From: Reinekea forsetii
GTDB taxonomy: Bacteria > Pseudomonadota > Gammaproteobacteria > Pseudomonadales > Natronospirillaceae
Reading direction: 5' to 3'
Assembly (NCBI RefSeq): GCF_018860385.1
Contig: NZ_JAHKPH010000019.1
Coordinates: 62,001 to 126,000 of the forward strand
Length of the DNA: 64,000 bases
A program made the translations under genes and the position numbers. Numbering within the stretch: position 1 is the first letter of the stretch; each line of letters opens with the position of its first letter. The notes under the pieces are model-generated. The model had not been told where the DNA came from. It saw only the letters and a program-made list of their open reading frames with translations, and made no database searches. Of the stretch, positions 36,127 to 45,290 are shown piece by piece.

Positions 36127-36146
36127 TACTGTTTGTTTGTCCAGTA
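36127..36146 (-). promoter_or_regulatory. LexA box 2 (downstream) of the sulA-like promoter
   Basis: TACTG-N10-CAGTA (core CTG 36129-36131, CAG 36142-36144) fits the gammaproteobacterial LexA consensus. It lies just downstream of the predicted transcription start. Confidence 0.75.
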
Positions 36147-36165
36147 CCTGTATTTATATACAGCA
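36146..36165 (-). promoter_or_regulatory. LexA box 1, overlapping the -10 of the sulA-like gene
   Basis: CTGTATTTATATACAG (36148-36163) is nearly the ideal LexA site CTG-TATATATATA-CAG. It covers the -10 hexamer TATAAA, so bound LexA should block transcription of the sulA-like gene. Its centre is 19 bases from that of box 2. Confidence 0.88.
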
Positions 36166-36181
36166 ACTGTTCTGATGTCAA
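36153..36181 (-). promoter_or_regulatory. Sigma-70 promoter of the sulA-like gene
   Basis: On the minus strand a perfect -35 TTGACA (36181-36176) and -10 TATAAA (36158-36153) are 17 bases apart; the start should be near 36146. Confidence 0.8.
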
Positions 36182-36206
36182 AGAACTTTTTAGAAAAAGG
36201 GCGAAT

Positions 36207-36992
36207 TTGTTGAAAAGTGATGTAACGGTGACTGCGCTAGAACGGCAGTTTTTTTTAGAAAATGGTTTTCTTATTAAAAGACAACTCTTGTCCTCAGATA
36301 GCCTCAGCCTTGCGATTAATGAAGCCAATGCTTTACTAAAAAACCCAGTTGAACCGCTTGAGCTAGAAGCCGCTGTTGGGTATCCAGGCGCCCCAAAAAC
36401 GGCTGAAAGTGAGGGAGGAAGAACCATTCGACGCGTGCTTTCTTTGTGTTCACGCAGTGAATCGGTTAAGAACATGGCCACCAAAGGCCCAATTGCTGGT
36501 GTTTTACAGCATTTATTTGGTAGCAAAACACCTGCCTTCTTGAATCAAAACCATCATAACTGTTTGATGACTAAAGCCCCGAGTTACAGCAGTGACACGC
36601 ATTGGCATCAAGATATAAGGTATTGGCATTTTAAACAGCCTAATCTAATCAGTGCATGGGTTGCTTTAGGTTCTGAAACAGCGAATAACGGGGCGCTACA
36701 AGTTATCCCAAAAAGCCATAGCGCTCAGTTTGATCACGATCAATTTGACGAAGACAAGTTCTTTATTGAAGGGTTAGAAAAGAATAGAGCTTGGCTTGAT
36801 AACAAAATCCAATTAACGCTAGAGCCGGGTGATGTGTTGTTTTTTGACAGCCGTTTATTACACAAGGCCACTCGAAATGCGACTGAGTCAGTAAAGCTTT
36901 CTATGGTCTTTACCTACCATGATGCATCCAATGCCCCCATTGCTAATACTCGGTCATCTAATCTTCCAGAAATACAATTAGGTGAAGGTTAA
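36207..36992 (+). CDS. Phytanoyl-CoA dioxygenase (PhyH) family protein
   Basis: The 261-residue protein belongs to the Fe(II)/2-oxoglutarate-dependent PhyH family: iron ligands HWHQD (His-x-Asp type, about residue 132-136) and RLLHKATRN (His near 216), followed by an arginine likely to hold 2-oxoglutarate. It should hydroxylate a small organic substrate, which is unknown. The start is a TTG at 36207 or 36210 behind AAAGGG. It is divergent from the sulA-like gene, with the LexA boxes 42-80 bases upstream, so it might respond to DNA damage; this is inference. Confidence 0.82.
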   Translation: MLKSDVTVTALERQFFLENGFLIKRQLLSSDSLSLAINEANALLKNPVEPLELEAAVGYPGAPKTAESEGGRTIRRVLSLCSRSESVKNMATKGPIAGVLQHLFGSKTPAFLNQNHHNCLMTKAPSYSSDTHWHQDIRYWHFKQPNLISAWVALGSETANNGALQVIPKSHSAQFDHDQFDEDKFFIEGLEKNRAWLDNKIQLTLEPGDVLFFDSRLLHKATRNATESVKLSMVFTYHDASNAPIANTRSSNLPEIQLGEG

Positions 36993-36996
36993 TGCT

Positions 36997-37386
36997 GTGA
37001 AATGGGTGATTTTCACGCTGGGTTGGCTGTGTATGTTGTTAGGCATTGCGGGCATCGTATTGCCGATTCTGCCCACAACACCGTTCATTCTATTAGCCGC
37101 CACCAGTTTCGCTAAAAGCTCTCCTAGGTTTCACGCTTGGTTGCTGGCCAATAAGGTATTTGGTCAATTCATTCAAAACTGGAACCAAGAAAGATACATT
37201 GAGCCAGCGGTGAAAAGACGTTCATTGGTTATAATCGCATTAACTTTTGGATTGTCTATTTATATAGTTGATCCGAGCGGGCTTAAAGTGATGTTAAGCA
37301 TTTTTTGGATAGTTTGTACGTTTTGTGTTTCTAGACTTTCGACGATACCTTTGTCGATTAGGCAAAAAAAAGCCGTCAAGCTATAA
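36997..37386 (+). CDS. DUF454 (YbaN-like) inner-membrane protein
   Basis: From GTG 36997 (AAGG eight bases upstream) the product is 130 residues with the DUF454 pattern: LGWLCMLLGIAGIVLPILPTTPFILLAA at the start, FAKSSPRFHAWLLANKVFGQFIQNW in the middle, and two further membrane segments. Function unknown; ybaN in E. coli is uncharacterised. It follows the PhyH gene by four bases, suggesting one transcript. The GTG at 36982 overlaps the previous stop and is less likely. Confidence 0.85.
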   Translation: MKWVIFTLGWLCMLLGIAGIVLPILPTTPFILLAATSFAKSSPRFHAWLLANKVFGQFIQNWNQERYIEPAVKRRSLVIIALTFGLSIYIVDPSGLKVMLSIFWIVCTFCVSRLSTIPLSIRQKKAVKL

Positions 37387-37408
37387 GGCGTGGCGGCATA
37401 AAACATAA

Positions 37409-37430
37409 GCGTCGGTGGGGTTAACGACGC
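37409..37430 (-). terminator. Possible terminator of the cysI-DUF934 operon
   Basis: A 6-bp stem (GCGTCG 37409-37414 / CGACGC 37425-37430) encloses the DUF934 stop codon; on the minus strand it is followed by TTATGTTTT. Confidence 0.4.
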
Positions 37431-37861
37431 CTAAATAAGGGCTGTTTCTCAATAACATCCGATTGGTATTGGGTTGTTATTAAAGACTTTATTCGGCTGG
37501 CTATTTCTAGCTCTAATTCATTTTTGCATTCAAAAGATGTAAATCCACATCGAGTTAAAAACGCCACTTGATCTGGAATGAAATCGCCCATTGCTCGAAT
37601 ATCACCTTTGAAATTAAGTGATTCTCTTAGCATTCTGGCTTGTGAGAACGCTCGGCCATCGGCGAATTTAGCGAAATTAAACGCAATAACTTTTAATGAA
37701 TCAACGCTAATGTCGGCCTCAATAATTGAATCGTTTTCCTCTACTATGACAGCCGACACATTTGCGAGACTACTATTGTCTAAGGCCACCCAATCAGAAA
37801 ACGGCACAAATGTGTTAGGCTCGGATTCAATAGCGCCTTCTAACTTAATGAGATGCGGCAT
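37421..37861 (-). CDS. DUF934 protein, CysI partner
   Basis: The 146-residue product (from ATG 37861, with AAGGAG in the end of cysI upstream) is of the DUF934 family: FNFAKFADGRAFSQARMLRE and RAMGDFIPDQVAFLTRCGFTSF are the family core. It is regularly encoded after assimilatory sulfite reductase genes of proteobacteria and presumably helps that enzyme, but its biochemical role is unproven. Its start overlaps the end of cysI by 17 bases, indicating translational coupling. Confidence 0.88.
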   Translation of the reverse strand: MPHLIKLEGAIESEPNTFVPFSDWVALDNSSLANVSAVIVEENDSIIEADISVDSLKVIAFNFAKFADGRAFSQARMLRESLNFKGDIRAMGDFIPDQVAFLTRCGFTSFECKNELELEIASRIKSLITTQYQSDVIEKQPLFRRR

Positions 37862-39506
37862 AAACACGCTCCTTAAAGGTTTTCAGCTCTACGCGATGAA
37901 CAAAATCAAAAAACGGTTCTTCAGGCTGTCGTTGCTCAACAAAAACATCTAATATTTTCTTGATAACGTCAGGAACTTCATCTGCCTTAAAAGAAGGACC
38001 TAATATTTTTCCTACTTTTGCATGTTGACCGCTATTGCCACCCAAAGACACTTGGTAGAACTCGGCGCCTTTTTTATCGACTCCTAATATGCCTATGTGT
38101 CCAATATGATGGTGCCCGCAGGCATTCATGCAACCAGAAATGTTTAAATCGATATCGCCTAAGTCATAGATATAGTCTAAATCATCAAACTGTTGCTTTA
38201 TCGCCTCGGCAATTGGGAGTGATTTTGCATTTGCCAGAGCGCAGTAGTCACCACCAGGGCAGCAGATGACATCAAGTAAGGTGTCAACTGTTGGTTCAGC
38301 GAATTCGAGAGATTTCAATTGCTGCCAAAGGTCAAACAATCGCTCTTGTTTTACATCGGCTAAAATAGCGTTTTGTTGATGGCTAACTCTCAACTCCCCA
38401 AACGAATAATCATCGGCTAACTTGGCTAATGCGTCGAGTTGCTTAGACGTTACATCGCCCGGAGCTGAAGAAGGGTGCTTAACGGAGACAGTAACAGCGG
38501 CATAACCTGGAGTTTTGTGGCTCTCAACATTGTGATTTAACCAATTGTCAAAATCTTTGTGTTCGAATCGCTGTTGCGCTAATAACTCTGTTGCGTCTTC
38601 AATAACTTCATAGGCAGGATCGGTGAAGAAACCGCTGACACGCTGTATTTCAGCATCAGTTAACCGGTCTTCACCATGTCGAATACCTTGCCAAACATCT
38701 TCTACTGCAGCTTTAAAGGCTTCTATGCCCATGGCTTTTACTAATATTTTAATACGTGCTTTGTATTTGTTGTCTCGCCGGCCTTTTAAGTTATAGACCC
38801 TTAAAATAGCATCGAGGTAGGTGATCAGGTCGTGTTTAGGCAAAAAGGATTTTATTTCTTGGCCCACAAGAGGTGTACGCCCCAAGCCACCACCAACAAA
38901 TACTTGAAAGCCAAGCTCGCCAGCGTCATTTTTAACCAGTTGCAGTCCAATATCATGAAAACGAATGGCCGCTCTGTCAGTATTTTTACTGGCATTGACT
39001 GCAATTTTAAATTTTCTAGGCAAAAATGCGAATTCGGGATGCAGCGTAGACCACTGACGAATCAGTTCGCACCAGGGTCTGGCGTCGTCTATTTCATCGG
39101 CGATGACGCCCGCAAACTGATCTGTGGTCGTATTGCGTATGCAGTTGCCAGACGTTTGAATAGCGTGCATCTGAACTTCAGCCAGCTCAGCTAAAATATC
39201 GGGCACGTCCTCTAAAGCAGGCCAGTTTAATTGGATATTCTGTCGCGTGGTAAAATGAGCATAACCTTTGTCGTACTCACGGGTGATATGGGCTACCTTT
39301 CGTAACTGCGTTGAATTCATAAGCCCATAAGGCACGGCAATTCGAAGCATTGGTGCATGTCGCTGAATATATAGGCCATTTTGTAACCGCAAAGGCAGGA
39401 ATTCTTCTGGTTTTAGCTGTCCCGCAAGGAATCGGTTAGTTTGGTCCCGAAACTGCTCGACACGCTGATCAACAAGTTGCTGATCATACGAATCATACAC
39501 GTACAT
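37845..39506 (-). CDS. cysI: Assimilatory sulfite reductase hemoprotein (CysI)
   Basis: It reduces sulfite to sulfide with six electrons. The 553-residue protein has the two ferredoxin-like and siroheme/[4Fe-4S] repeats of the family, with cluster cysteines in C-x5-C (Cys416, Cys422) and C-x3-C (Cys459, Cys463), the last bridging to siroheme, and substrate-binding arginines in THFTTRQNIQ-like GYAHFTTRQNIQLNW. No flavoprotein CysJ is next to it, so ferredoxin or another donor may be used, as in Pseudomonas-type enzymes. It is translated with DUF934 and probably controlled by CysB. Confidence 0.93.
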   Translation of the reverse strand: MYVYDSYDQQLVDQRVEQFRDQTNRFLAGQLKPEEFLPLRLQNGLYIQRHAPMLRIAVPYGLMNSTQLRKVAHITREYDKGYAHFTTRQNIQLNWPALEDVPDILAELAEVQMHAIQTSGNCIRNTTTDQFAGVIADEIDDARPWCELIRQWSTLHPEFAFLPRKFKIAVNASKNTDRAAIRFHDIGLQLVKNDAGELGFQVFVGGGLGRTPLVGQEIKSFLPKHDLITYLDAILRVYNLKGRRDNKYKARIKILVKAMGIEAFKAAVEDVWQGIRHGEDRLTDAEIQRVSGFFTDPAYEVIEDATELLAQQRFEHKDFDNWLNHNVESHKTPGYAAVTVSVKHPSSAPGDVTSKQLDALAKLADDYSFGELRVSHQQNAILADVKQERLFDLWQQLKSLEFAEPTVDTLLDVICCPGGDYCALANAKSLPIAEAIKQQFDDLDYIYDLGDIDLNISGCMNACGHHHIGHIGILGVDKKGAEFYQVSLGGNSGQHAKVGKILGPSFKADEVPDVIKKILDVFVEQRQPEEPFFDFVHRVELKTFKERVYAASH

Positions 39507-39706
39507 GAGATATCCTTCGATAAAGTGCTTTTAATGAGTGCAAGACTATACATAATCATCCTTATTCTATGAATGATTATATTTTCATGATTTTATTCCA
39601 TAGTGTTATATATGGTGGGTTGCACTAAGGCTAAAAAGCCGATTAAATGGAGCTATTAGCTTATTCTAAGCTAAAATACTTAATAATAAAAAAATTAGGA
39701 GAGAGT

Positions 39707-39817
39707 ATGGCTTCTGGAAAGTCTCGATTTACCGATGCACAAGCCGATGCAATTGCTGCAGTAATTGTTGTTTTAACCGTTGTTGCGACTGCGGTATTTT
39801 GGGTAGCCACCGCCTAA
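39707..39817 (+). CDS. Small single-pass membrane protein
   Basis: A 36-residue frame has a strong ribosome site (TTAGGAGAGAGT directly before ATG 39707), a polar head (SGKSRFTDAQADA) and one hydrophobic helix (about 15-35) ending FWVATA. Codon use and the RBS make it a real gene. It is divergent from cysI, 200 bases away. A similar short T-D-A-Q-A-D-A-I-A-A-V pattern occurs in small proteins of related bacteria as far as I recall; no function is known. Confidence 0.7.
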   Translation: MASGKSRFTDAQADAIAAVIVVLTVVATAVFWVATA

Positions 39818-39844
39818 GGTGAACCTCATATCTTATTTTTAGCA

Positions 39845-39873
39845 GCCTAAGGGTAGGCATTCTACCTTTAGGC
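39845..39873. terminator. Hairpin between the small membrane protein and DUF2970 genes
   Basis: A 12-bp stem with one G-T pair (39845-39856 / 39862-39873, loop 5) lies between two convergent genes. It lacks a clear T-run, so termination is a guess based on position. Confidence 0.45.
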
Positions 39874-39894
39874 TTTGCTAAACAACTTCATTCG

Positions 39895-40098
39895 TTAAGT
39901 TACTGTTTTTACTAACACAATCAAGCCGATTACAAAGGCGGCTGTAAATATAATCCCTCCAATTAAAAATGGCCATACCGATGCGGCCTGGAAATCTTTC
40001 TCTCGGTTTTTTTCGCTTTGTACACCCACGGCGGCACTTAATACGCTTTTGCAAACTTGCCAAAAGCTGGGCTTGATAATTTTTTGTTCATCTTTCAT
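39895..40098 (-). CDS. DUF2970 family small membrane protein
   Basis: The 67-residue protein has the DUF2970 pattern: KPSFWQVCKSVLSAAVGVQSEKNREKDFQ followed by one C-terminal membrane helix (about 43-64). Function unknown. AAGGTG precedes the ATG on the minus strand. It is divergent from the glutamate dehydrogenase gene (167 bases between starts). Confidence 0.85.
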   Translation of the reverse strand: MKDEQKIIKPSFWQVCKSVLSAAVGVQSEKNREKDFQAASVWPFLIGGIIFTAAFVIGLIVLVKTVT

Positions 40099-40265
40099 TT
40101 CTTACACCTTTCAAAAAAGCGACAAAACAGGCTGAACTGCGACAGTTTTCGGGGTTTTGCCCTAATGTACCATGCCAACGCTGGTTAAATACTAGAGAAT
40201 ACTGGATATTGGTCTAGCCTAATAACCATCTGCCTAATTTCGCAAAAAATACAATAGAGGTCTAT

Positions 40266-43200
40266 ATGACAAATTTGGTTGCCTCCAATCGCTCTGAATT
40301 ATTGGAATCTTTATATCAGCGGTTAACCACCGAGTTTCCTAAGCAACATCACAGTGATTTAAACACATTAATTGAGCAATTGTTTAAACACGCATCTATG
40401 CGTGATTTAACCAGCTACGAAATGACCGATTTAGCTGGCATGGTGGTAACACTTTGGCGGGCACTTCAAAAAAAATCGCCAAAACAAGCCAATGTTGAAG
40501 TCATTAACCCAAGTGTTGAAGAGCATGAATGGCAAAGTTCGCATTCTATTGTAACGGTGTTAAGTGATGAAGTGCCATTTGTAATCGATTCCGCTCGATT
40601 AGCCCTCAATAGCCTAGACATTAATATTCACGCCATTTTTTACGGTAGTTTCTTTGTTGAGCGAGATAATAAAGGGAAATTTGTTAAGTTTTCTGATAAA
40701 GGCAGTAACGAATTATTGTTGTGCTTGGAAATGGATCGAACAACGGTCCCTGAGCAGCGTAAACAAGTTGAAGATTCGTTAAACGAAGTATTACTCGATG
40801 TTCACTACGTGGTGGATGATTTTCCGGCCATGTTAGAAAAAACTAAAGTAGTAAAAGAAGCCTTCAAAAAAGAAAACTATCCATTTAGCAAAGATGAAAT
40901 GGAAGAGGCTTCTGTATTTATGCAATGGATGGCCGATAATCACTTTAGCTTTTTGGCATATGACGAATATGAAATTGTTGGCGATGTTGTAAAGCAGGTT
41001 GAAGGAACAGCACTCGGCTTGTTTAAAAAGACCTCTAAACGTCGCGAAGAAGTCATTTCAGATATGACCGAGTACCGTAAAGAGCATGTCTTTAAGCAAG
41101 AGTTGATGATTTTCTCAAAATCAGGACGCCGATCTTCAGTACACCGTCCGGCCTACAGTGATTATGTATTAGTTAAAAAATTCGATAAAAAAGGCAATGT
41201 AATTGGCGGATACCGCTTTTTAGGCCTTTATACTTCGTCTGTTTACAGCGAAACAGCTAAAGATATTCCCGTTGTAAGAACCAAGATTGCGGAAATCATA
41301 AAAGGCAGTGGTTACGCGCCTGGTTCCCATGCCTATAAAGAATTTGCGGCTATTTTATACACCTTACCACGTGATGAGCTAATTCAAGGCAGCGTTGACG
41401 AACTGCACAATGTAACGAATGAAATTCTATCAATTCAAGAACGTAAGCAAATTCGTTTGTTTTTGCGAAAAGATGCTTACGGAAAATTCCTGAATGCTAT
41501 GGTTTATATGCCTAGAGACATTTTTAATACTCAATTGCGTATTAAAGTACACGATTTACTGGCGTCTCATTTTGAAGTTGAAGGGTCAGATTTCACCTCC
41601 TATTTCAGTGAATCTGTACTAGCGCGCACACGTATTGTCTTTAAACTGGCCAAGCCCATTGAAGAAATGCCGGACATTCAGCGCCTAGAAAATAAGATCG
41701 TGCAGCTTGCGCGACGCTGGACAGATGAACTGCAGCAAGCCATGGTGGAATCATTCGGTGAAGAAAAGGGTATTCGTTTATATCAACAATACGAGCACGC
41801 TTTTCCATCCAGTTATGTTGAAGAATACAGTGCACGCGTTGCCGTTGCCGATATTCAACGTATTGAAAGTTTACAAAAACATAAAACCGACAAGCTAGCG
41901 CTAAGTTTTTTCCGATCCATAGAACCCACCGGATCGGCTTTAAAACTGAAAATATTTAACAAAGGCGATGAGCTTCAGCTATCTGATTTGATCCCTGTTT
42001 TAGAAAACTTAGGACTAAAGGTAGTCGATGAGTTTCCGTATGAAATCATGCACCCTAAAAATGGATGCACTTGGATATACGATTTCAACTTAGTGTACGA
42101 AGCCGACCCAGAGTTAGATCCGGCCGAATACCGTGATTTATTTTCAAAAGCATTTTTGAATATATGGAATGGTCGCTCAGAGAATGACCTTTATAACCGC
42201 TTGGTGCTGCGTGCTAAGTTGACTTGGCGAGAAGTTGCTATGTTACGTGGCTACGCCAAGTACATGAAACAAACTCAGTTCAGCTTGAGCCAAGAATACA
42301 TTGCTGAAACGTTAATTCAGCATACTCAACTTACCGATCATATCACCGAACTCTTTTCAGCTCGATTTAACCCTGAAAAACAGGGCGGCAAGAACAACTG
42401 TGAATCTTGGGTAGATAAAATTAATGCCTTGTTAGAAGACGTAAACAATATTAACGAAGATAAAATTCTACGTCGTTATGTTGAGCTTATAATGGCTACA
42501 TTACGAACTAACTTTTATCAAGAAGATGACCAAGGGTTACGAAAAGAATACATTAGCTTCAAGTTAGATCCATCTGAAATTAGTGATATACCGTTACCTC
42601 GGCCAAAGTATGAAATATTTGTTTACTCGCCAAGACTTGAAGGCGTTCACTTAAGAGGCGGAAACGTAGCGCGAGGCGGCTTACGATGGTCTGATCGTAA
42701 CGAAGATTTCCGCACCGAAGTTTTGGGATTAGTAAAAGCGCAACAGGTTAAGAATGCCGTCATTGTCCCTGTTGGGGCAAAAGGTGGCTTTGTTGCTAAG
42801 CAATTGCCACCCGCGAGTGATCGTGAAGCCTTTTTTGCAGAAGGAATCGCCTGTTATAAAACGTTTATACGAGGTTTATTGGATCTCACCGATAATTTAG
42901 TTGAAGCCGATGTTGTGCCCCCTAAACAGGTAGTGCGTTACGACAATGATGACCCTTACATGGTTGTTGCCGCCGACAAAGGTACCGCCACTTTCTCTGA
43001 TATCGCCAATGAAGTTGCTGATGAATATGGCTTTTGGTTAGGTGATGCTTTTGCATCTGGCGGCTCATATGGTTACGACCATAAAGGTATGGGTATCACA
43101 GCTCGAGGTGCTTGGGTAAGTGTGCAGCGCCACTTCCGAGAGCTTGGCATTGATGTACAAACGGAATCAATCTCTGTGGTTGGCATTGGTGACATGGCGG

Positions 43201-45083
43201 GTGATGTTTTTGGTAACGGCTTATTGCGTTCTAAAATGTTGAAAATGGTTGGCGCGTTTAACCACATGCATATCTTTGTGGACCCAAATCCAAATACTGA
43301 AGAAAGCTTCAAAGAGCGTGAACGATTATTTGAACTGCCTCGATCTACTTGGGAAGACTACAACAAAGATCTTATCTCGAAAGGTGGCGGCATCTTTAGT
43401 CGCAGTTCGAAATCTATAGCTATAAGCAAAGAAATGAAAGCCGTCTTTGGTATCTCTGATTCCAAACTCTCGCCGAATGAATTGATCACCGCGATGTTAA
43501 AGGCACCGGTCGATCTAATTTGGAACGGTGGTATTGGTACTTATGTTAAATCTACTGATGAAACACATGCCGATGTAGGCGATAAAGCCAATGACCCTGT
43601 TCGAGTGAATGGTTGCGAATTGCAAGCTCGCGTATTAGGTGAGGGCGGTAACTTAGGGTTTAGCCAGTTAGGACGAATAGAGTTTAACCTCAATGGCGGG
43701 CGATGCTTTACAGACTTTATTGATAACGCTGGCGGAGTTGACTGTTCGGACCATGAAGTCAATATGAAAATATTGTTAGATGACATGGTAGCAGCGGGAG
43801 ATATGACGGTTAAGCAGCGTAATGAAACATTGCAGAGCTTAACAGATGATGTCTCTAATTTAGTGTTACGTAACAACTATCGTCAAACCCAAGCTTTAGG
43901 CGTAGCCATTACGGAATCGCTTTCTAGAATTGAAGAATACCGTCGCCTAATAAACGGTTTTGAATCCGAAGGAAAACTAAATCGTGAGTTGGAATTTTTA
44001 CCTTCTGACGAAACCATTAGTGAGCGCAAGGCGAACGGTCAAAGTTTAACGCGCCCAGAATTGGCGATTCTAATTTCTTATGTAAAAGGTGATTTAAAAG
44101 AGCAGCTCGCTAATCAAAACTTAGCGGAGGATGACTATGTGGCTCGAGCTGTGGAAACGGAATTTCCTGCAGCAATGGTCAAGAAGTTTGGTGCAGCAAT
44201 TCACCAGCATCGGTTGAAAAAAGAGATTGTAGCCACCCAAGTTGCTAACGATATGATCAACTATATGGGCATAACCTATTATAATCGATTGCAAGAAAGC
44301 ACGGGTGCTTCGGCTGTAGAAGCCGCTAAAGCCTACATTGCGGCTCGTGATATTTTTGGTTTACACCAGTTATTTGACGATATTGAAGCGCTCGACCATA
44401 AAGTGCCCAGTGATTTACAAAGTGATATGATGCGCCGTACTTTAAGAATGGTTCGCCGTGCTAGTCGATGGTTGATAAAAAACTATCGTATGGGCATCAA
44501 TATGGAACAGGTGGTAAAGCAGTATAAAGCACCTTTGCAAGAGCTAGCGGGTAAATTGGATTCACTGTTGCCCAAAGAGGCAAATGAAGCTTGGGTAGCC
44601 GATGCTAAGCGCATGGAAGAAGCAGGCGTTTCGCATGAGCTAGCGATGAAAATTGCCTCTAGCGATATCTTATATACAGCGTTAGGCGTTGTTGGCATTT
44701 CACAAAGCATTGAACGTGATGCACTTGAAGTTGCGCAAGGCTACTTCATGGTAGGCGATGCACTAGGGTTAGAACAGTTCGCACGGCAAGTAAATGAGCT
44801 GAAAGTATTCTCTCATTGGCAAGCGATGGCTCGCGAAAGCTTCCGAGATGATCTTGAATGGCAGCAACGACGAATTACCCAAGGTTTATTCTTCCAAATG
44901 GGTAAGGAAGGTAAATTAGTTGAGACTGTTGATAAATGGTTAGTTGATAATCACCTATTGGTTGAGCGTTGGTTGAAGATGATGAGTGAAATTCGTGCAG
45001 TTGGCGAACCTGAATTCAGTATGTACAGCGTCGCAATACGTGAGCTATTAGATTTATCACAGGCAACATTACCAGAACTATAA
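40266..45083 (+). CDS. gdhB: NAD-specific glutamate dehydrogenase, large (180 kDa) type
   Basis: It oxidises glutamate to 2-oxoglutarate and ammonium with NAD; this large class mainly serves glutamate breakdown. The 1605 residues match the L-GDH class (about 1600). ACT-like regulatory segments occupy the N-terminal third (HSIVTVLSDEVPFVIDSARLAL), and the catalytic domain lies about 790-1180, with RGGNVARGGLRWSDR, VPVGAKGGFV (active-site lysine), GDMAGDVFGNGLL and NGGIGTYVKS. Monocistronic: an intrinsic terminator follows after 35 bases. The ATG is preceded by AGAGGTCT at 40255-40262. Confidence 0.95.
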   Translation: MTNLVASNRSELLESLYQRLTTEFPKQHHSDLNTLIEQLFKHASMRDLTSYEMTDLAGMVVTLWRALQKKSPKQANVEVINPSVEEHEWQSSHSIVTVLSDEVPFVIDSARLALNSLDINIHAIFYGSFFVERDNKGKFVKFSDKGSNELLLCLEMDRTTVPEQRKQVEDSLNEVLLDVHYVVDDFPAMLEKTKVVKEAFKKENYPFSKDEMEEASVFMQWMADNHFSFLAYDEYEIVGDVVKQVEGTALGLFKKTSKRREEVISDMTEYRKEHVFKQELMIFSKSGRRSSVHRPAYSDYVLVKKFDKKGNVIGGYRFLGLYTSSVYSETAKDIPVVRTKIAEIIKGSGYAPGSHAYKEFAAILYTLPRDELIQGSVDELHNVTNEILSIQERKQIRLFLRKDAYGKFLNAMVYMPRDIFNTQLRIKVHDLLASHFEVEGSDFTSYFSESVLARTRIVFKLAKPIEEMPDIQRLENKIVQLARRWTDELQQAMVESFGEEKGIRLYQQYEHAFPSSYVEEYSARVAVADIQRIESLQKHKTDKLALSFFRSIEPTGSALKLKIFNKGDELQLSDLIPVLENLGLKVVDEFPYEIMHPKNGCTWIYDFNLVYEADPELDPAEYRDLFSKAFLNIWNGRSENDLYNRLVLRAKLTWREVAMLRGYAKYMKQTQFSLSQEYIAETLIQHTQLTDHITELFSARFNPEKQGGKNNCESWVDKINALLEDVNNINEDKILRRYVELIMATLRTNFYQEDDQGLRKEYISFKLDPSEISDIPLPRPKYEIFVYSPRLEGVHLRGGNVARGGLRWSDRNEDFRTEVLGLVKAQQVKNAVIVPVGAKGGFVAKQLPPASDREAFFAEGIACYKTFIRGLLDLTDNLVEADVVPPKQVVRYDNDDPYMVVAADKGTATFSDIANEVADEYGFWLGDAFASGGSYGYDHKGMGITARGAWVSVQRHFRELGIDVQTESISVVGIGDMAGDVFGNGLLRSKMLKMVGAFNHMHIFVDPNPNTEESFKERERLFELPRSTWEDYNKDLISKGGGIFSRSSKSIAISKEMKAVFGISDSKLSPNELITAMLKAPVDLIWNGGIGTYVKSTDETHADVGDKANDPVRVNGCELQARVLGEGGNLGFSQLGRIEFNLNGGRCFTDFIDNAGGVDCSDHEVNMKILLDDMVAAGDMTVKQRNETLQSLTDDVSNLVLRNNYRQTQALGVAITESLSRIEEYRRLINGFESEGKLNRELEFLPSDETISERKANGQSLTRPELAILISYVKGDLKEQLANQNLAEDDYVARAVETEFPAAMVKKFGAAIHQHRLKKEIVATQVANDMINYMGITYYNRLQESTGASAVEAAKAYIAARDIFGLHQLFDDIEALDHKVPSDLQSDMMRRTLRMVRRASRWLIKNYRMGINMEQVVKQYKAPLQELAGKLDSLLPKEANEAWVADAKRMEEAGVSHELAMKIASSDILYTALGVVGISQSIERDALEVAQGYFMVGDALGLEQFARQVNELKVFSHWQAMARESFRDDLEWQQRRITQGLFFQMGKEGKLVETVDKWLVDNHLLVERWLKMMSEIRAVGEPEFSMYSVAIRELLDLSQATLPEL

Positions 45084-45118
45084 ACCGCTCATTTAGGTTG
45101 AAAATGTTAAGCAAAATC

Positions 45119-45152
45119 AAAGCCCGATCAGTTAAATGATCGGGCTTTTTTT
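45119..45152 (+). terminator. Strong intrinsic terminator of the glutamate dehydrogenase gene
   Basis: A 12-bp perfect stem (45119-45130 / 45137-45148) with a 6-base loop is followed by a T-run to 45152. Confidence 0.92.
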
Positions 45153-45290
45153 ATGGGGATTTTTTTCTAACTGGTCGTTCAACAATTCTAAAAAATTAAA
45201 ATTCTATTTTGTTTCTGCTCTACAACTGGTTAGTATCTCGACAATCACTCATGTAAAACTGCCTAGTACATTACAGTAAGGACCCTCAAA

